NCBI GenBank assembly: GCA_963971305.1
Contig: OZ020306.1
Span: forward strand, 61,354,686 to 61,418,685
Reading direction: 5' to 3'
Source: Arcuatula senhousia
Taxonomy: Eukaryota > Mollusca > Bivalvia > Mytilida > Mytilidae
DNA length: 64,000 nucleotides
The notes under the pieces were generated by a model. The model saw only the letters and a program-made list of their open reading frames with translations. It had not been told where the DNA came from and made no database searches. Both the position numbers and the translations under genes were made by a program. Shown in pieces: positions 10,484-22,640 of the stretch (position 1 is its first letter; every line of letters starts with the position of its first letter).

Positions 10484-10690
10484 ATGTTTAGAAAGTCCAC
10501 AATGAAATGCATTTGCCAAAAAGATTTGCGAATCCACCATGGGTTGTACGTGTCCAAAGCAATTGACTATATCTATATTGGGAATATTTGTGGTTCCAAG
10601 GTTCAGGTTTCAATATGTTGCGGTCGTATCATGCTGTGCTCGGTGAACATGATGAAGCTTTTTGATAACCTAGAAAATTTGTCAGCGGAA
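10484..10690 (+). repeat. Dispersed repeat R4, copy 1
   Basis: Shares with 61395-61560: GAAAGTCCAC, TCCACCATGGG, CCAAAGCAAT-GACTAT, CATATTGGG-like and GGTCGTATCATGCTGTGCTCGG blocks in the same order. Neither copy keeps a common reading frame. Confidence 0.6.
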
Positions 10691-10875
10691 GTTTATTTGT
10701 GATTTTAGGATTTTTGAACTACCGTGACAAAATGCGTCATTTTCTAAAATAATTTCCTGTGCACTTAAGTACACGTTGCATAGCTTGTCTATATACAGGT
10801 ACCAAATATTATGGCAAACATTTTTCTTAGTTTTCTTCATTGTTGATTTAAACTTTTTAATCTTTTATCTATCTT

Positions 10876-10946
10876 ATGCCCCATCTACAAAAGTGTTCGG
10901 ATCAGTTCGTCCGTCCGTCCCAAATCAATGTTGAAAGATGGGGCAT
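10876..10946. mobile_element. Minimal ATGCCCCATCT-type element (deletion derivative)
   Basis: The ends ATGCCCCATCT (10876-10886) and AGATGGGGCAT (10936-10946) are exact inverted repeats enclosing a CGTCCGTCCGT microsatellite-like stretch. It is a core-less version of the larger element at 37769-38540. It lies about 75 bases downstream of the Ig exon's splice donor, inside the following intron. Confidence 0.65.
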
Positions 10947-11021
10947 TATGTCTTTCGGACACGATCTTGCTAAATATTTTATATATTTTTTTTATATTAA
11001 AACAAATCAAGCAATACTTAC

Positions 11022-11315
11022 AGTTTCTAATTCGAATGATAACTGTATTCTTCAAAGGATTTTGTAAAACTCCACTATCAACTTGACATCTTAAAACAGC
11101 ATAGTGATCACTGCTCATAGCTGTAAACACAAGGGTAGCCGTAACAGTGAACCCTAATATTGTAGTTGTAACCCCTGCTGTAATCATGTTATTGCCTCTA
11201 AACCATGTAACTTCGGGCAGAGGGTTTCCTCCGGTAGAAGAGCAAGCTAAAGTGACCGTCTGTCCGACGACAATATGCGTTGGGCAGCTGCTTATGATTG
11301 GACTGCCTGGTGGCA
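11022..11315 (-). CDS. Ig-domain exon, gene A (partial gene)
   Basis: One 98-codon exon encodes an immunoglobulin-like (C2/I-type) domain: a PPGSP start, the B-strand cysteine in VTLACSS, the C-strand tryptophan in VTWFRGNN, and the F-strand YAVLRCQVD block. The acceptor is a pyrimidine-rich tract ending TTCAG just before 11315; the donor is GTAAGT at 11021-11016. Both junctions are phase 1, the usual arrangement for symmetric Ig exons. It is closely paralogous to the plus-strand exon at 33764-34054. In the family sense such domains serve cell-surface or secreted adhesion/recognition proteins; the specific protein is unknown. A 5' exon homologous to that of gene B is at 17051. No signal-peptide exon for gene A was found between 11316 and 17050, so this copy may be incomplete. 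Downstream exons were not identified. Confidence 0.8.
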
Positions 11316-11342
11316 CTGAATAGATAAAAGAAATTTTAACAA

Positions 11343-12652
11343 GAGGCTCCCAGGAGCCTGAATCGCTCACCTGGTCTTAATGTCAACCCTTTGAAGACTT
11401 TTGTATAGCTAAATGAGCTGAATGTTTAAGCAATAAAAAGCTTTTCTCTATCTGCAATAGTTTTCATTCCAAAACAAAAAACACTATTTTTCACCTTTAA
11501 AGGGCCATAACCCCTTAAAGGGGTCATCTGACAACTTCGACCCTAATAAGACTTTTGTAGAGCTAATTAAGCTGAACATTTAAGCAAGCAACATCTTTTC
11601 TCTATCTGCAAAAGTTTTCTTTCTTTAGGCCAAAAACACTATTTTTTGCCTTTAAGGGGCCGTAACCACTATAAGGGGTCATCTGGCAACTTTGACCCTA
11701 TGGAAACTTTTGTAGAGCTAAATGAGCTGAACATTTAAGCAAGCAACAACTTTTCTCTATCTGCAATAGTTTTCATTCTATAGGCCAAAAACTTTATTTT
11801 TTGCCTTTAAGGGGCCATAACCCCTATAAGGGGTCATCTGACAACTTTGACCCTATGGAGACTTTTGTAGAGCTAAATGAGCTGAACATTTAAGCAAGCA
11901 ACAGCTTTTCTCTATCTGCAAAAGTTTTCTTTCTTTAGGCTAAAAACACTATTTTTTGCCTTTAAGGGGCCGTAACCCCTATAAGGGGTCATCTGACAAC
12001 TTCGACCCTATGGAGGCTTGTGTATAGCTAAAGGAGCTGAACATTTAAACAAGCAACAGCTTTTCTCAATCTGCAATAGTTTTCATTCTATAGGCCAAAA
12101 CCTCTATTTTTTGCCTTTAAGGGGCCATAACCCCTATAAGGGGTCATCTGACAACTTTGACCTTATGGAGACTTTTGTAGAGCTAAATGAGCTGAACATT
12201 TAAGCAAGCAACAGCTTCTCTCTATCTGCAATAGTTTTCATTCCATAGGCCAAAAACATGAAAAAATGCTATTTTTCACCTTTAAGGGGCCGTAACTCCC
12301 ATAAGGGGTCATCTGACAACTTCGACTCAATGGAGACTTTTGTAGAGCTTTTGATGCTGAAGCAGTAGCGTGGCATCAGGTTTCATCTATCTCTTATATT
12401 TTTTGATTTACAAGCCAAAAACATTAGTCTGACTCCCCTGGTCTATTTTTAGCAACGGCGGCCATGTTTTTCGACGAATCAAAAATCCCCACATCAGTTC
12501 TGTGGGGGATACCCTAAAGTACCACCAGACCAAATTTGGTTTGAATCTGTGCAGCCATTTCAGAGGAGAAGAAGTTTGAAGAAAAGTTAACGACGACGAC
12601 GACGGACGCCAAGTGATGGCAATAGCTCACCTGGCCAAAGGCCAGGTGAGCT
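11343..12652. mobile_element. Tandem-core element with terminal hairpin, AGCTCACCTG family, copy 1
   Basis: The left end has a palindrome AGGCTCCCAGGAGCCT (11344-11359) then GCTCACCTGG. The right end is a perfect 13-bp hairpin AGCTCACCTGGCC / GGCCAGGTGAGCT (12624-12636 and 12640-12652). Between them lie about five to six monomers of ~165-180 bases (GAGCTGAACATTTAAGCAAG..., AAGGGGCC-TAACCCC, GGGGTCATCTGACAACTT) and a CGACGACGACGGACG stretch near the hairpin. The same family, in the opposite orientation, is at 36122-37190 and partly at 23380-24125. The layout fits non-autonomous Helitron-type (HINE/pearl-like) elements; it encodes nothing. Confidence 0.65.
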
Positions 12653-12654
12653 AA

Positions 12655-13435
12655 AAATTGAAAGAAATTAAATAGGAGTGCGTTGGTTTTTCCCGAGCAG
12701 GCGGGGACCGTGAGTTTTAGTTTAAGTGGCGTAAAATTAAATTGTTGTTGTTATTTCCCGACCGGAGCAAGGAACGAAATGTTTTAACTAGTATTTTTTC
12801 ATGTCGATTTTGTTTTTAAAAAAATGTTAGTTTAATGTGGGAGTACGCCTGGTACCATTTCCTTGGGTGCGCGCCTACTGAGGATTACCTGACTTTTCAG
12901 GTAGCTATAACATAAGATCTTTTTATCTAATCTTTAAGTTAATTATAAAAAGATGTTGGTATGAGCATTGAAAATATACATTGCAAATAATCTATGTCAC
13001 TGTGCTTATTTTTGAAATAATTGGGTTTAATCAAAGAAATCTGTATAAATTACATAGGACAAATTTTCAAAAAAGATACTAGTATGTTTTTTAAATCTTA
13101 GACATAATTTTGTTCAATTTGTGAAAAATAACAAAAATAGGATCAACTTTTGATTTCTGCAATTGAAACATTGTGTAACGTCGAGATATTTGAGGAAAAC
13201 TAGATTTTTAATACATTTTAAATTAGTCACACATTTCGTTTCCCGTTAATTACATGTATCTCCCTTAAAATGATATATTCTAAGAAAAAGCTAAATATCT
13301 GTTTAAATGATTATCTTGTTATTTTTTTATTGATAATTTAAATAAATAAAGACTAAAAATTTGCATGATGACTGAAAAAAGATCCTCCATTTTAGAACCC
13401 CGAACTTCCTTTGTAGAGAGGAAGCTCAGAGACAC
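12655..13435. other. AT-rich stretch with nothing recognised
   Basis: No supported feature. Confidence 0.5.
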
Positions 13436-13436
13436 G

Positions 13437-13590
13437 TCAACTAGGAGGTCTTCCAGAATTCCAACCAGTACCTCCCGTGGTGGAAGACGGGCCTGTTCCA
13501 GCGACAACTAAGGATACTCTTGAGCAGCTAACACTGGCGGTGGTGTGTCATGGGCTAGACGACACATTGCACATAGCGAATCTTTAGCTT
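13437..13590 (+). repeat. Diverged single copy of the ~230-bp unit
   Basis: It matches 41372-41512: GTCTTCCAGAATTCC, ACCAGTACCTCCC, TGGTGGAAGACGGGCC, GAGCAGCTAACACTGGCGG and TGGTGTGTCATGGGCT are all kept. A one-base loss after ACCTCCC shifts the frame that is open in the 41-kb copies. Confidence 0.75.
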
Positions 13591-14980
13591 TATAGAATCT
13601 CCAGTGAATTTATATATCAAACAAAACGCACAAGCTGATCAACATTCAATTTGTAGTTATGGCATATGGTACTGTACTTACTTTTTAGGAGCATAGAGAG
13701 TCTATTTTCTAGTAAATAACGAAACACGTCAATATAAAACCTTATTAAACGTTCCATTTTTAATCGCCAGTACCAGGTCAAGACCATTGCGATTTTCAAT
13801 TCTACAGTGTGTCCTCGCACTATGTTGTTATTCATTGTTTTGGCATTCAAGTATAGTAATTAATTTTTGACATAATGTTTATTCAATTTGTTCTGAATCG
13901 GGCCAATTGCAAAACGACAAGCAGCGACCACTGGTCACTTTGAAAGCTGCAGGCTGTGTTTTTACGATTGTGGCTTTCTTAATTACCAGTTTAAGTCACG
14001 TACAATTATTCCAAATCTCACTACCTTCTATTCATCATTCCAGTTCGGTAGCTTTGGTTTTACCTTCATTTGTAATTTGCCGAAATATGACATGTACATT
14101 TAAGAGATATTGCTTTTTTCTATCTATATGCCTTTATGTTTAAGTGTTTTATTCTTACCAGAGGGTTGGCAATAAATTGCAACTACAAGACAGGACATAA
14201 TGACAATGCAGTACTGTAACATCTTGGAATGCATTCGTCTCTTACTGTATTACTAAGGAACCTATGAATGAATAAAAAATCATTAAAGTAAATAGCTATG
14301 AATGTTAATATCGATTGCGTCAATTTTAATGCAATTGTATGAAGTTCATACAAAATAAATAAAGTATACATGCAGTGGCGTAACTATAGCTTACAGCAAA
14401 GTGGAAGCGAAGTAGGATCCGGCTGGGAGTTTGGGGCGTTAAAATTGTTTTACAATGCTAAATTTAATATGTGTTGTTATATTAACCTTGATTTTGTGCA
14501 AAAAAATGTACACCCGGCCTTTCCATGGATCCGAGCCTGAACAAAGACCCTAACTCCGAAAGCTCATGAAAAAAAGCATGTAAAAATCGTTTTAAATAAT
14601 TCAAAGTCGTAAAAACACCTTCATTGACAAAAGAATATGCCGGACTGGCAACAGCAGCATTAAGCTTGCCGTGTGAGTCGACTTGAGTAAAAACGTCCTG
14701 TTATTGTATTTATATCCCACACAACTTATCATTTCATTTTCATTTCTATATCTTCTTTCGTGTTCGTCTTCCTGATCATGTATCAGAAACTGCAATGCTT
14801 GGGGTTATAGCAATAGTCAACAAATATCACAGTTATAGGTTTGATTTTTATTTTTAATTGCTTTTCCGAAGGAACAATGTTACATCTTTTTTCAAAAGGA
14901 GTTGTAATTTTAATCATATTCTCATCAGCAGCACAGAAAGAACAAGGAATCTTTGGGCTACTGCTCATTCAGTATATCCC
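13590..14980. other. Unassigned AT-rich stretch
   Basis: Several short open frames exist, but none shows family motifs or splice context. Confidence 0.5.
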
Positions 14981-14984
14981 TGCT

Positions 14985-15545
14985 ACCCCAAAAATGAACT
15001 ATGTCGGTAAACAGGAAGTAGATATTATAAAGACCTTATTTGGATACTCGCAATAAAGGACATCATACTGAACTCATATACCGAATTTCAAGTCACTGTG
15101 ATATGTAGTTGCTGAGAAAAATGTTACGAAAATTTTCAACAATTGACTAGTAATGTTGATAATTGACTAAGTCAGTCAGCAGAGAGAAGATATCCGACAG
15201 ACCTTTTTTCAGTACTCGCAATAAAGGACCTCATACTGAACTCATATACAAAATTTCAAGTCAATGTGATATGTAGTTGCTGTGAAAAATGTTACAAAAA
15301 TTTTCAAAAATTGACCACTAATGCTGAAAGTTGACTAAGTCGGTCATCAGGAATTAGATAACCGACAGGCCTTATTTCGGTACTCGCGATAAAGGACCTC
15401 ACACTGAACTCGTATACCAAATTTCAAGTCACTGTAATATGTAGTTGCTAAGAAAACTGTTACGAAAATTATGTTGCGGACGGACGGACGGACTGAGGTA
15501 AACCAGCATACCCCCCTCTTCTTCGAAGTGGAGGTATAACTAACC
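14985..15545 (+). mobile_element. Pearl-like tandem-core element with (ACGG)n, copy 1
   Basis: A ~168-base monomer (ACTCGC-ATAAAGGAC, TTTCAAGTCA, ATGTAGTTGCTG) occurs about three times, starting near 15045, 15214 and 15382. It is followed by (ACGG)n at about 15480-15493 and a terminal hairpin built on CCTC..CTTCGAAG..GAGG (about 15510-15536). Bivalve 'pearl' elements have exactly this order: tandem core, ACGG microsatellite, conserved end. Confidence 0.65.
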
Positions 15546-15604
15546 AGCACTATACTCGTCACTTTTAAAACGTATCCGTCTCATCATGAAAATTCTAAAC
15601 AGAC

Positions 15605-15745
15605 AATGCAATAAACTGAACAGGAAGATGAACATGAAAGGGCTGATAAAATGACGTGATGAAATGAACATGAAATAATGATGCAGTAAGAAGTGTGATG
15701 GAGTTAGGGCAGATAGGCCAACCGGGAAGCAGTAAAGTACAATTA
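15605..15745 (+). repeat. Partial R1-family repeat
   Basis: Resembles 145-225: AACATGAAAGGG, GATGAAATG and GGCAGATAGGCCAACCGGG blocks in the same order. Confidence 0.4.
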
Positions 15746-15774
15746 CTTTTTTACGTCATTTAGTTGCTTAGAAC

Positions 15775-16150
15775 ACTGACGGAAGTTTTGCATCTATGTC
15801 AACTGGTGAAAAAAATCAAGTATTCGGTAAACGGGTAGTAGATGGCATAAATACATAAAATTGCTAGACGCCATATAACACCATACGATAAAGGTATTTG
15901 TGTAATATCTCTACATCATGTAGGTTGAAAACTGTGAGAGAAATTGTGCATCTATGTCCACTTTGTGTAAAAACGATTCATTCGGTTAACGGGAAGTAGA
16001 TGCCCTAGGAGAATATTATCGATATACACAAAATCCAAAAAGTACTAAAGTATACAGCTAAAATTTCATACGTTTACGTCATATTTTTGAATTCTGTAAC
16101 GGACGGACAGAATGTAAAACTACGGAAGCCCTTATCGACCAATGAAAGGA
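15775..16150 (+). mobile_element. Pearl-like tandem-core element with ACGG, copy 2
   Basis: Two ~175-base monomers (GCATCTATGTC, TTCGGTTAACGGGAAGTAGATG-like) are followed by ACGGACGGAC at 16099-16108. Same layout as 14985-15545 with an unrelated core. Confidence 0.5.
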
Positions 16151-16169
16151 GTTCAAACATTTCATGAAA

Positions 16170-17040
16170 ATTCAAGACGATAACTCAAAACGTAGATCAA
16201 AGTAACAATTCCTGTACGTATGTTCGTTACTATCAATAATATACACACTGAGCAAATAGCATCCCTTTGTGACTGTTATTAACTTGCGTATGTCGAAGTA
16301 ATCTACTTCAAGTAATACACAAAACCAATCCATATGTCAATTACTGAAACCGGTAAATTTTCGATATATGTCACCAATTTTGAGTTATTTGCAAACAACT
16401 GCTGTTTTACCTCTCTGTTTTATTTTTAGCACCGGTGGCCATGTTTTTTATCGGATCAAATTAAAATGAGGATCGTTTGTAGCCAAGATGTCATATATCA
16501 TTCCTATGAAATTCAGTCAAGAAAGGTCAGTTACGGTGAGTCTGAACATCTCCGAACACTTCACGGAACGTTTACTGATCAGAGCATACTCAAGACTTAC
16601 CGTTGTAGGTCTATTAGGGGAGAAACCATTTTTTTTTATTTGGGGGGGGCTATTGTGAAATTTGAAAATTAAAGGCAAAATGTTTAAAAATCAGAAAGAG
16701 CAGAACAGTGATTGAATTTATTTGAAAAGAAAGGACGCAGTTTTGGGTTGAATAAAAAATATGGTTAATTTAAAAAAGAAGAAGCTGCAATCATTTGAAA
16801 TTTTTTTTCAGAAAATAAAAAGGCGGTAGGATGAAATTAATATCAACAATCCGCCCCCTCCATTAAAAATCAAATGGTCGGACTATATCCGTCATCTGGC
16901 TTTTCGTATTGCTATGTTTTGTGTTGATGGAAGTTGGTATCCGGAGGACACAAAACTAATGGTTGATGAACGCAAATTCAAATGAAGGCCAGACACAGAA
17001 ATTTAATGTAACTAAAAATTACAAGAAATTCCAGGATATG
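16170..17040. other. Mostly unassigned; short AGCTCACCTG-family fragment
   Basis: 16425-16460 (TTTTAGCACCGGTGGCCATGT) resembles 12448-12475 of the tandem-core element, so a diverged fragment is probably present. Nothing else recognised. Confidence 0.35.
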
Positions 17041-17050
17041 TATTACTTAC

Positions 17051-17330
17051 CTTATATCTTTACCCGATACTGATTGCAGGAAAACAACTCACAAATCAGT
17101 TCTGCTTCAAATTCAGCTTTCATTCAGTGCACAAAAAATGGGACTTCCCCACCTGTTTGTAATTAAGGTTGTCTGTTACCTGCCCAATGTCGGCAGGGGA
17201 TTTTCTGGGTACTCCCCTCGGTTTTTTTCACAGTGACCATAACTTTCTATGGGAGCCCATTCGAACCACTGGTTTAACAAATGTGAAAATGACTTAAAAA
17301 AGACAATTATCCAATGAGACCCATCAGATG
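17051..17330 (-). promoter_or_regulatory. 5' exon and upstream region of Ig gene A
   Basis: On the minus strand this block matches 28045-28242 on the plus strand: TGGGTCTCAT, a GGTGGT/AGTGGT region, CCATAGAAAGTT, GAAGCAGAACTG-TTTGTGAGTTG, and finally AAGATATAAG followed by a splice donor (GTAAGTAA here, GTATGTAT at 28243). It carries about 130 extra bases near 17110-17245 not present in gene B. No ATG-initiated frame is shared, so it is taken as 5' untranslated exon plus promoter. The transcription start cannot be placed from sequence. Confidence 0.6.
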
Positions 17331-17342
17331 TGGACTTCTAGC

Positions 17343-17660
17343 TTAACTCGAATTGAAAAAAAATTACATCCTAGCTCTTTTGATCTAGCAGGAATGATCT
17401 GAGCCGGATCATCCCCGGAATACCCTGTTCTACTTTTGTAACTCTATTGTTCTTTTTCTTTGGTTTTCAAAACACGATTTTTGAGAAATGTTCTTTACTA
17501 GTTGGACATAGGAAAATTATAAAATAAACAACAAATTTTTTGGAAGATTGAAAAATACGTAGTTCTCACTGGGCTGGTCCTCTTCAATTCTAGTCTACCT
17601 TTGTATCCACATGATACATTAGACCACGAAACCGATGCAAACCTTGTGTAGAAATTGTAC
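17343..17660 (-). repeat. R2 repeat copy 2 plus diverged SINE head
   Basis: 17343-17500 matches R2 at 1090-1265 (same plus orientation). 17505-17650 matches the SINE-like block at 1780-1926, with the tRNA-derived head on the minus strand (TCTACCTTTGTAT, ATTAGACCACGAAACCGATG on the plus strand). Here the two parts are contiguous, suggesting they belong to one composite element. Confidence 0.5.
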
Positions 17661-18590
17661 ATTAAGTTTATTGATGAGCCCAATAGGAATACGTATTTAT
17701 ATAGTATAAAAATGGGTTTTTTTTAATTTAAATGCACATAATGTATTCCAATGTTTGTATTTTTATTTAACATGAGATATTATAAAGGCTGGGAAATAAA
17801 ATAGTTATTACATTAGGACTTGGTGTGTCAGTAAAAGATCACCCCGCCTGCCGTCGAATGTCCGAACGTAATAACGGAAAATTAAGTGCTATTCTCTGTA
17901 AGAATCAGGCAATGGGTGAATCATGATTTAAAAAAACACACGGGTTTGACCTCACAATACTGTTCAAAATGCTTTAAAAGACACCAAAAATGCATTGGCA
18001 CGACACAAAAGTGTCAGTAATTTGAGATATATTTTGGTTGAAATGCATATAAAATTTCAATTGAAGGGAGATAACTCTGTAAAGTGAGCTAAAATCTCTA
18101 TTATTCTAAAATAATTTTTTCTCCATCCTCTGACACTCAAGACAACAACTTTTGACTGTTTCTTCATTAGAAGGCTATTTTGAATGCCATTTCATTGTCA
18201 AAACCGTGTGTTTTTAATATCATGATTCAAAATTTTTCATTACAGAGAACTGCACTTAATACTTAATCCAACTGATAATCCAACTTACAAAAAAATGTAA
18301 AACTCTTTTTCTGCATCTGACGCTTACTATCTGTAACGAGTGTCGGCCGATCAATTCTAGAAATTCATTGTTTAAACAATTAAACACTTAAGGTTTTCTA
18401 CAGCTGCATAAGTTATGGCATTAGGACAAAAACATGAAAAAATGCTATTTTCACATTTAAGAAGGCCCCTAATCTTCTAATCTTTATAAGGTATCTTTTT
18501 TTCAACTTAATTGAGACTTTTTAGGGCTTATTCAGCCGACGGTTTAAGCGAGCAAAAGCTTTGTATTTACCACAGTTAGTTATCATTAAA
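17660..18590. other. Unassigned AT-rich stretch
   Basis: No gene recognised. Confidence 0.5.
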
Positions 18591-18850
18591 TAACCCGTTC
18601 ATGCCGTTATAACGCGATTGTTTCGCGTTATTACGCGAATACAACCGTGCAATTTCGCGAAAGTAACGAGTCAAAATATTGTTTAGATAACTATAACATG
18701 AGCCCAAAGGATTTTGAGTAGGTTGTGTAAGTTCATTTGATAATGATATACCGTAATTTTATCCATGGTGTTGTAAATTTTGCTATATTCGCGACCAACA
18801 TTGGGACGCGAAAATTAAAACACGCAAAATTTTGATTCACTATATATATA
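18590..18850. repeat. CpG-containing TTCGCG/CGCGAA repeat-like block
   Basis: TTTCGCGTTATTACGCGAA, TTTCGCGAAAG and ATTCGCGACC...GACGCGAAAAT are arranged partly inverted. Such CGCGAA-rich blocks look like a MITE or foldback remnant. There is no coding sense. Confidence 0.35.
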
Positions 18851-19189
18851 TGTGTAAACTTATGTAAAGCGCGCAATCTAAGTAGCTTCATTGTAAAGGC
18901 CTCTCTCGTGAATTTTCTTGCTGTTCTTAACTAGTTGCTATACTTGCCGCTGTTTTTATGTTTATCTCTTGAGAAAAATGTCTCTCTAAATACCATCCCG
19001 AAGCCATTATGTTATCTTAAAGTATAAATGATGTAAACCCTTTGACTGTGATGTTTGTAATAAGAATCGGCTATCGCTTTCTACCAGAATGTAAAGATTG
19101 CTGGGTTTATCATGTAAGTTATTAGTTATTTTGTAGAGATTATAACCATTAGAGACTTTGGTTAATTGAATCATCGATGTGACGTACGA

Positions 19190-20995
19190 GTATAGATATT
19201 TTATTGTATGGATGCTTGAAGTATCGAGGTATTTTATTGTATGGCTAATTGAGATTTGATGCTTGAAGTATCGATGTATTTTATTGTATGGCTAATTGAG
19301 ATTTGGTGCTTGATGTATCGAGGTATTTTATTGTATGGCTAATTGAGATTTGATGCTTGAAGTATCGAGGTATTTTATTGTATGACTCAATAAGGTTTGA
19401 TGCTTGAAGTATCAAGGTATTTTATTGTATGGCTAATTGAGATTTGGTGCTTGAAGTATCGAGGTATTTTATCGTATGGCTAATTGAGATTTGATGCTTG
19501 AAGTATCGAGGTATTTTATTGTATGGCTAATTGAGATTTGATGCTTGAAGTATCGAGGTATTTTATTGTATGGCTAATTGAGATTTGATGCTTGAAGTAT
19601 CGAGATATTTTATTGTATGGCTAATTGAGATTTGATGCTTGAAGTATCGAGGTATTTTATTGTATGACTCAATAAGGTTTGATGCTTGAAGTATCGAGGT
19701 ATTTTATTGTATGGCTGATTGGGGTTTGATGCTTGGAGTATCGAGGTATTTTATTGTATGGCTAATTGGGGTTTGATGCTTGGAGTATCGAGGTATTTTA
19801 TTGTATGGCTAATTGGGGTTTGATGCTTGGAGTATCGAGGTATTTTATTGTATGGCTAATTGGGGTTTGTATGACTCAATAAGGTTTGATGCTTGAAGTA
19901 TCGAGGTTTTTTATTGTATGGCTAATTGGGGTTTGATGCTTGCAGTATCGAGGTATTTTATTGTATGGCTAATTGGGGTGTGATGCTTGGAGTATCGAGG
20001 TATTTTATTGTATGGCTAATTGGGGTTTGATGCTTGGAATATCGAGGTATTTTATTGTATGGCTAATTGGGGTTTGATGCTTGAAGTATCGAGGTATTTA
20101 ATTGTTTGACTCAATAAGGTTTGATGCTTGAAGTATCGACGTATTTTATTGTATGGCTAATTGGGGTTTGATGCTTGGAGTATCGAGGTATTTTATTGTA
20201 TGGCTAGTTGAGATTTGATGCTTGAAGTATCAAGGTATTTTATTGTATGGCTAATTGAGATTTGGTGCTTGAAGTATCGAGGTATTTTATTGTATGGCTA
20301 ATTGAGATTTGATGCTTGAAGTATCGATATATTTTATTGTATGGCTAATTGAGATTTGATGCTTGAAGTATCGAGGTATTTTATTGTATGGCTAATTGAG
20401 ATTTGATGCTTGAAGTATCGAGGTATTTTATTGTATGACTCAATAAGAATTGATGCTTGAAGTATCGAGGTATTTTATTGTATGGCTAATTGGGGTTTGA
20501 TGCTTGGAGTATCGAGGTATTTTATTGTATTGCTAATTTGGGTTTGATGCTTGGAATATCGAAGTATTTTATTGTATGGCTAATTGGGGTTTGATGCTTG
20601 AAGTATCGAGGTATTTAATTGTATGACTCAATAAGGTTTGATGCTTGAAGTATCGAGGTATTTTATTGTATGGCTAAATGGGGTTTGATGCTTGGAGTAT
20701 CTAGGTATTTTATTGTATGGCTAATTGGGGTTTGATGCTTGAAGTATCGAAATATTTTATTGTATGCATCGATAAGGTTTGATGCTTGAAGTATCGGGAT
20801 ATTTTATTGTATGCCTCAATAAGGTTTGATGCTTGAAGTATCGAGATATTTTATTGTATGGCTAGTTGAGATTTGATGCTTTGAAGCATAGAGATATTCT
20901 ATTGTATGGCTCGTTGAGGTTTGATGCTTGAAGCATCGAGATATCTTATTGTATGGCTCATTGAGATTTGATGCTTGAAGTATCCAGGTATTTTA
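19190..20995 (+). repeat. 47-bp satellite array
   Basis: The monomer runs TTTGATGCTTGAAGTATCG, AGGTATTTTATTGTATGG, CTAATTGAGA (47 bases) and is repeated about 38 times with few indels. Three variants of the last 12 bases alternate: GGCTAATTGAGA, GGCTAATTGGGG and GACTCAATAAGG. The last type recurs at irregular multiples of the monomer (for example near 19384, 19666, 20107 and 20435), a sign of higher-order organisation. Short ATG frames are closed frequently, so it is non-coding. Confidence 0.95.
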
Positions 20996-21009
20996 TTGTT
21001 TTCATTTTT

Positions 21010-21290
21010 AGTTTTAGTTTAGTTAAAACATATTTTATTTGAAACAATTTCAAAGGAAATCGGACACACGTACAAAGTATTTAATGAAGTCCTCTCCCGA
21101 TAACAATACAATACAGAAATAGTTATGGACATGCACGTTCAAATACAAATATGATTGTGATAAAGTAACAACAACAAAAATAATAAAGAAATAAAATAAA
21201 AAAAGTAAAACAAAATCACGTGCCATGCGTTGTGTGTGTGTGTGTGTTTGTGTTTGTCTGATTTTAAGTGACTAAGGAACCGTTTCGAGT
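21010..21290. other. Unassigned, includes (TG)n
   Basis: A short TGTGTG microsatellite is at about 21230-21258. This stretch may include 3' sequence of the LINE remnant that follows. Confidence 0.4.
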
Positions 21291-22410
21291 CAAGATGAAT
21301 TCAAACACATGATCCAGTACTTTCAAGTTATCTTTTTTTCGGAAAGATGCTTATCACCTTTAAGATATAATGACATGTTGCGCGGAATTTGAGGGGACAG
21401 GAACGATAGATTTTCAATTAACGTTTCCCTTATTATCGCATATAGAGGGCATTCAATATAAGAAATGAAATAGAGTTTCTTGCTGATACCCACATCTACA
21501 AGAGGGATCTTGTATGATGTCTACTCTGCTAGGGTCATAATTAAGAAAGGTGGTGCCACATCTCATTAGAGTTAAGATAATGTTTAATTTTCTCGGCCCG
21601 TGACAGTTAAGTACCACTTTTTATAAGAATCATGCAAAGAGCGATTCATGGGTGGAAAGCCTACACCAATTTGTTTTTGATGTGTTACTCCTACTAGCAC
21701 CCTGCTTTGATCTTTTGTGCTCTTTTTCCAAACTAGCCCTGGTCCTGAGAGAAAAAAATATATAGAATGCATTAGAAAAATGTAAGAAAGGGAGATAACT
21801 CTTAAAAATGTCAATAATTTCAATAAAAACCCGTATAACAAAATGGAAAGATTTCTACCAGGACCAGGCAGTTATGCGTAAATTGTTTTTTTTTTCTTAT
21901 TTAACTTTTAACTATCTTTCGTTAAAAATAAACCACTGTAGCCTTTTTCTCGATGAATCACTGTTCTTCAATTTTGCATGATTCTTAGGTGGACTACTAC
22001 TTAAATTGGAAATAGCATTGGTTTAGATTCTGATTTTTTTAAGCTCTTTGGAATTTTGAGATCGTTGGTATGTCTCTGATAGCGGACTTTAATTTGTCCA
22101 TAATCTAATACTTGAAGGAACAAATGATTCCGTAATTAATGATAATCTACAAAAAGGAATAACGAGATCATCTCTATTTCTTAATGGGTAGTTTGATAAG
22201 CTAATACTTGGGAGAGCAAGTCTACAGAGAAATGGGGGAGCAAGATTGTTCACCGTGGTATACATCACTCTAAATTACCACCGATCGCGCCTGGCTTTCA
22301 GGGTTTCCCATCCTACTTCACGATAGATTTGTTCTTTGTTCATAAAATAGGTACACCTGTAATTATTCTTGTTGCTTCTTATAGTAGACCTTCGAGTTAG
22401 TTTAATAGAC
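21290..22410 (-). pseudogene. LINE ORF2 C-terminal remnant
   Basis: Read from 22410 downward the minus strand gives a VGWETLKARR block, NNLAPPFLCRL, NYPLRNRDDLVIPFCR, SFVPSSIRLW, the recognised end of the reverse transcriptase thumb/connection region of Jockey/CR1/RTE-type LINEs. Further down (21580-21430) come RCGTTFLNYD, DPSCRCGY and LFHFLYECPLY, the C-terminal CxC...H...C zinc-like block of such proteins. Stops and frameshifts break the frame repeatedly, and about 300 bases between 21900 and 22040 do not align to the pattern. It is a dead 5'-truncated copy. Confidence 0.7.
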
Positions 22411-22454
22411 TATGCCACAGTTATCCCAAAGTTCACACGAATATTCTAATATTG

Positions 22455-22640
22455 GTCTTGGGTTTTGATACTTGAAGTATCCAAATAGTTTATTGTATGG
22501 CTTTAAAAAGGTTTGATGCTTAAAGTATCGAGATATTTTATTGTATGACTCAATGAGGTTTGATGCTTGAAGTATAGAGTCATTTTAGTGTATGACTCAT
22601 TGAGATTTGATACTTGAAATATAAATAGATATTTTATTTA
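22455..22640 (+). repeat. Detached block of the 47-bp satellite
   Basis: Three to four diverged monomers (TTTGATGCTTGAAGTAT, TTTATTGTATGACTC) separated from the main array by the LINE remnant, which may have inserted into the satellite. Confidence 0.8.
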
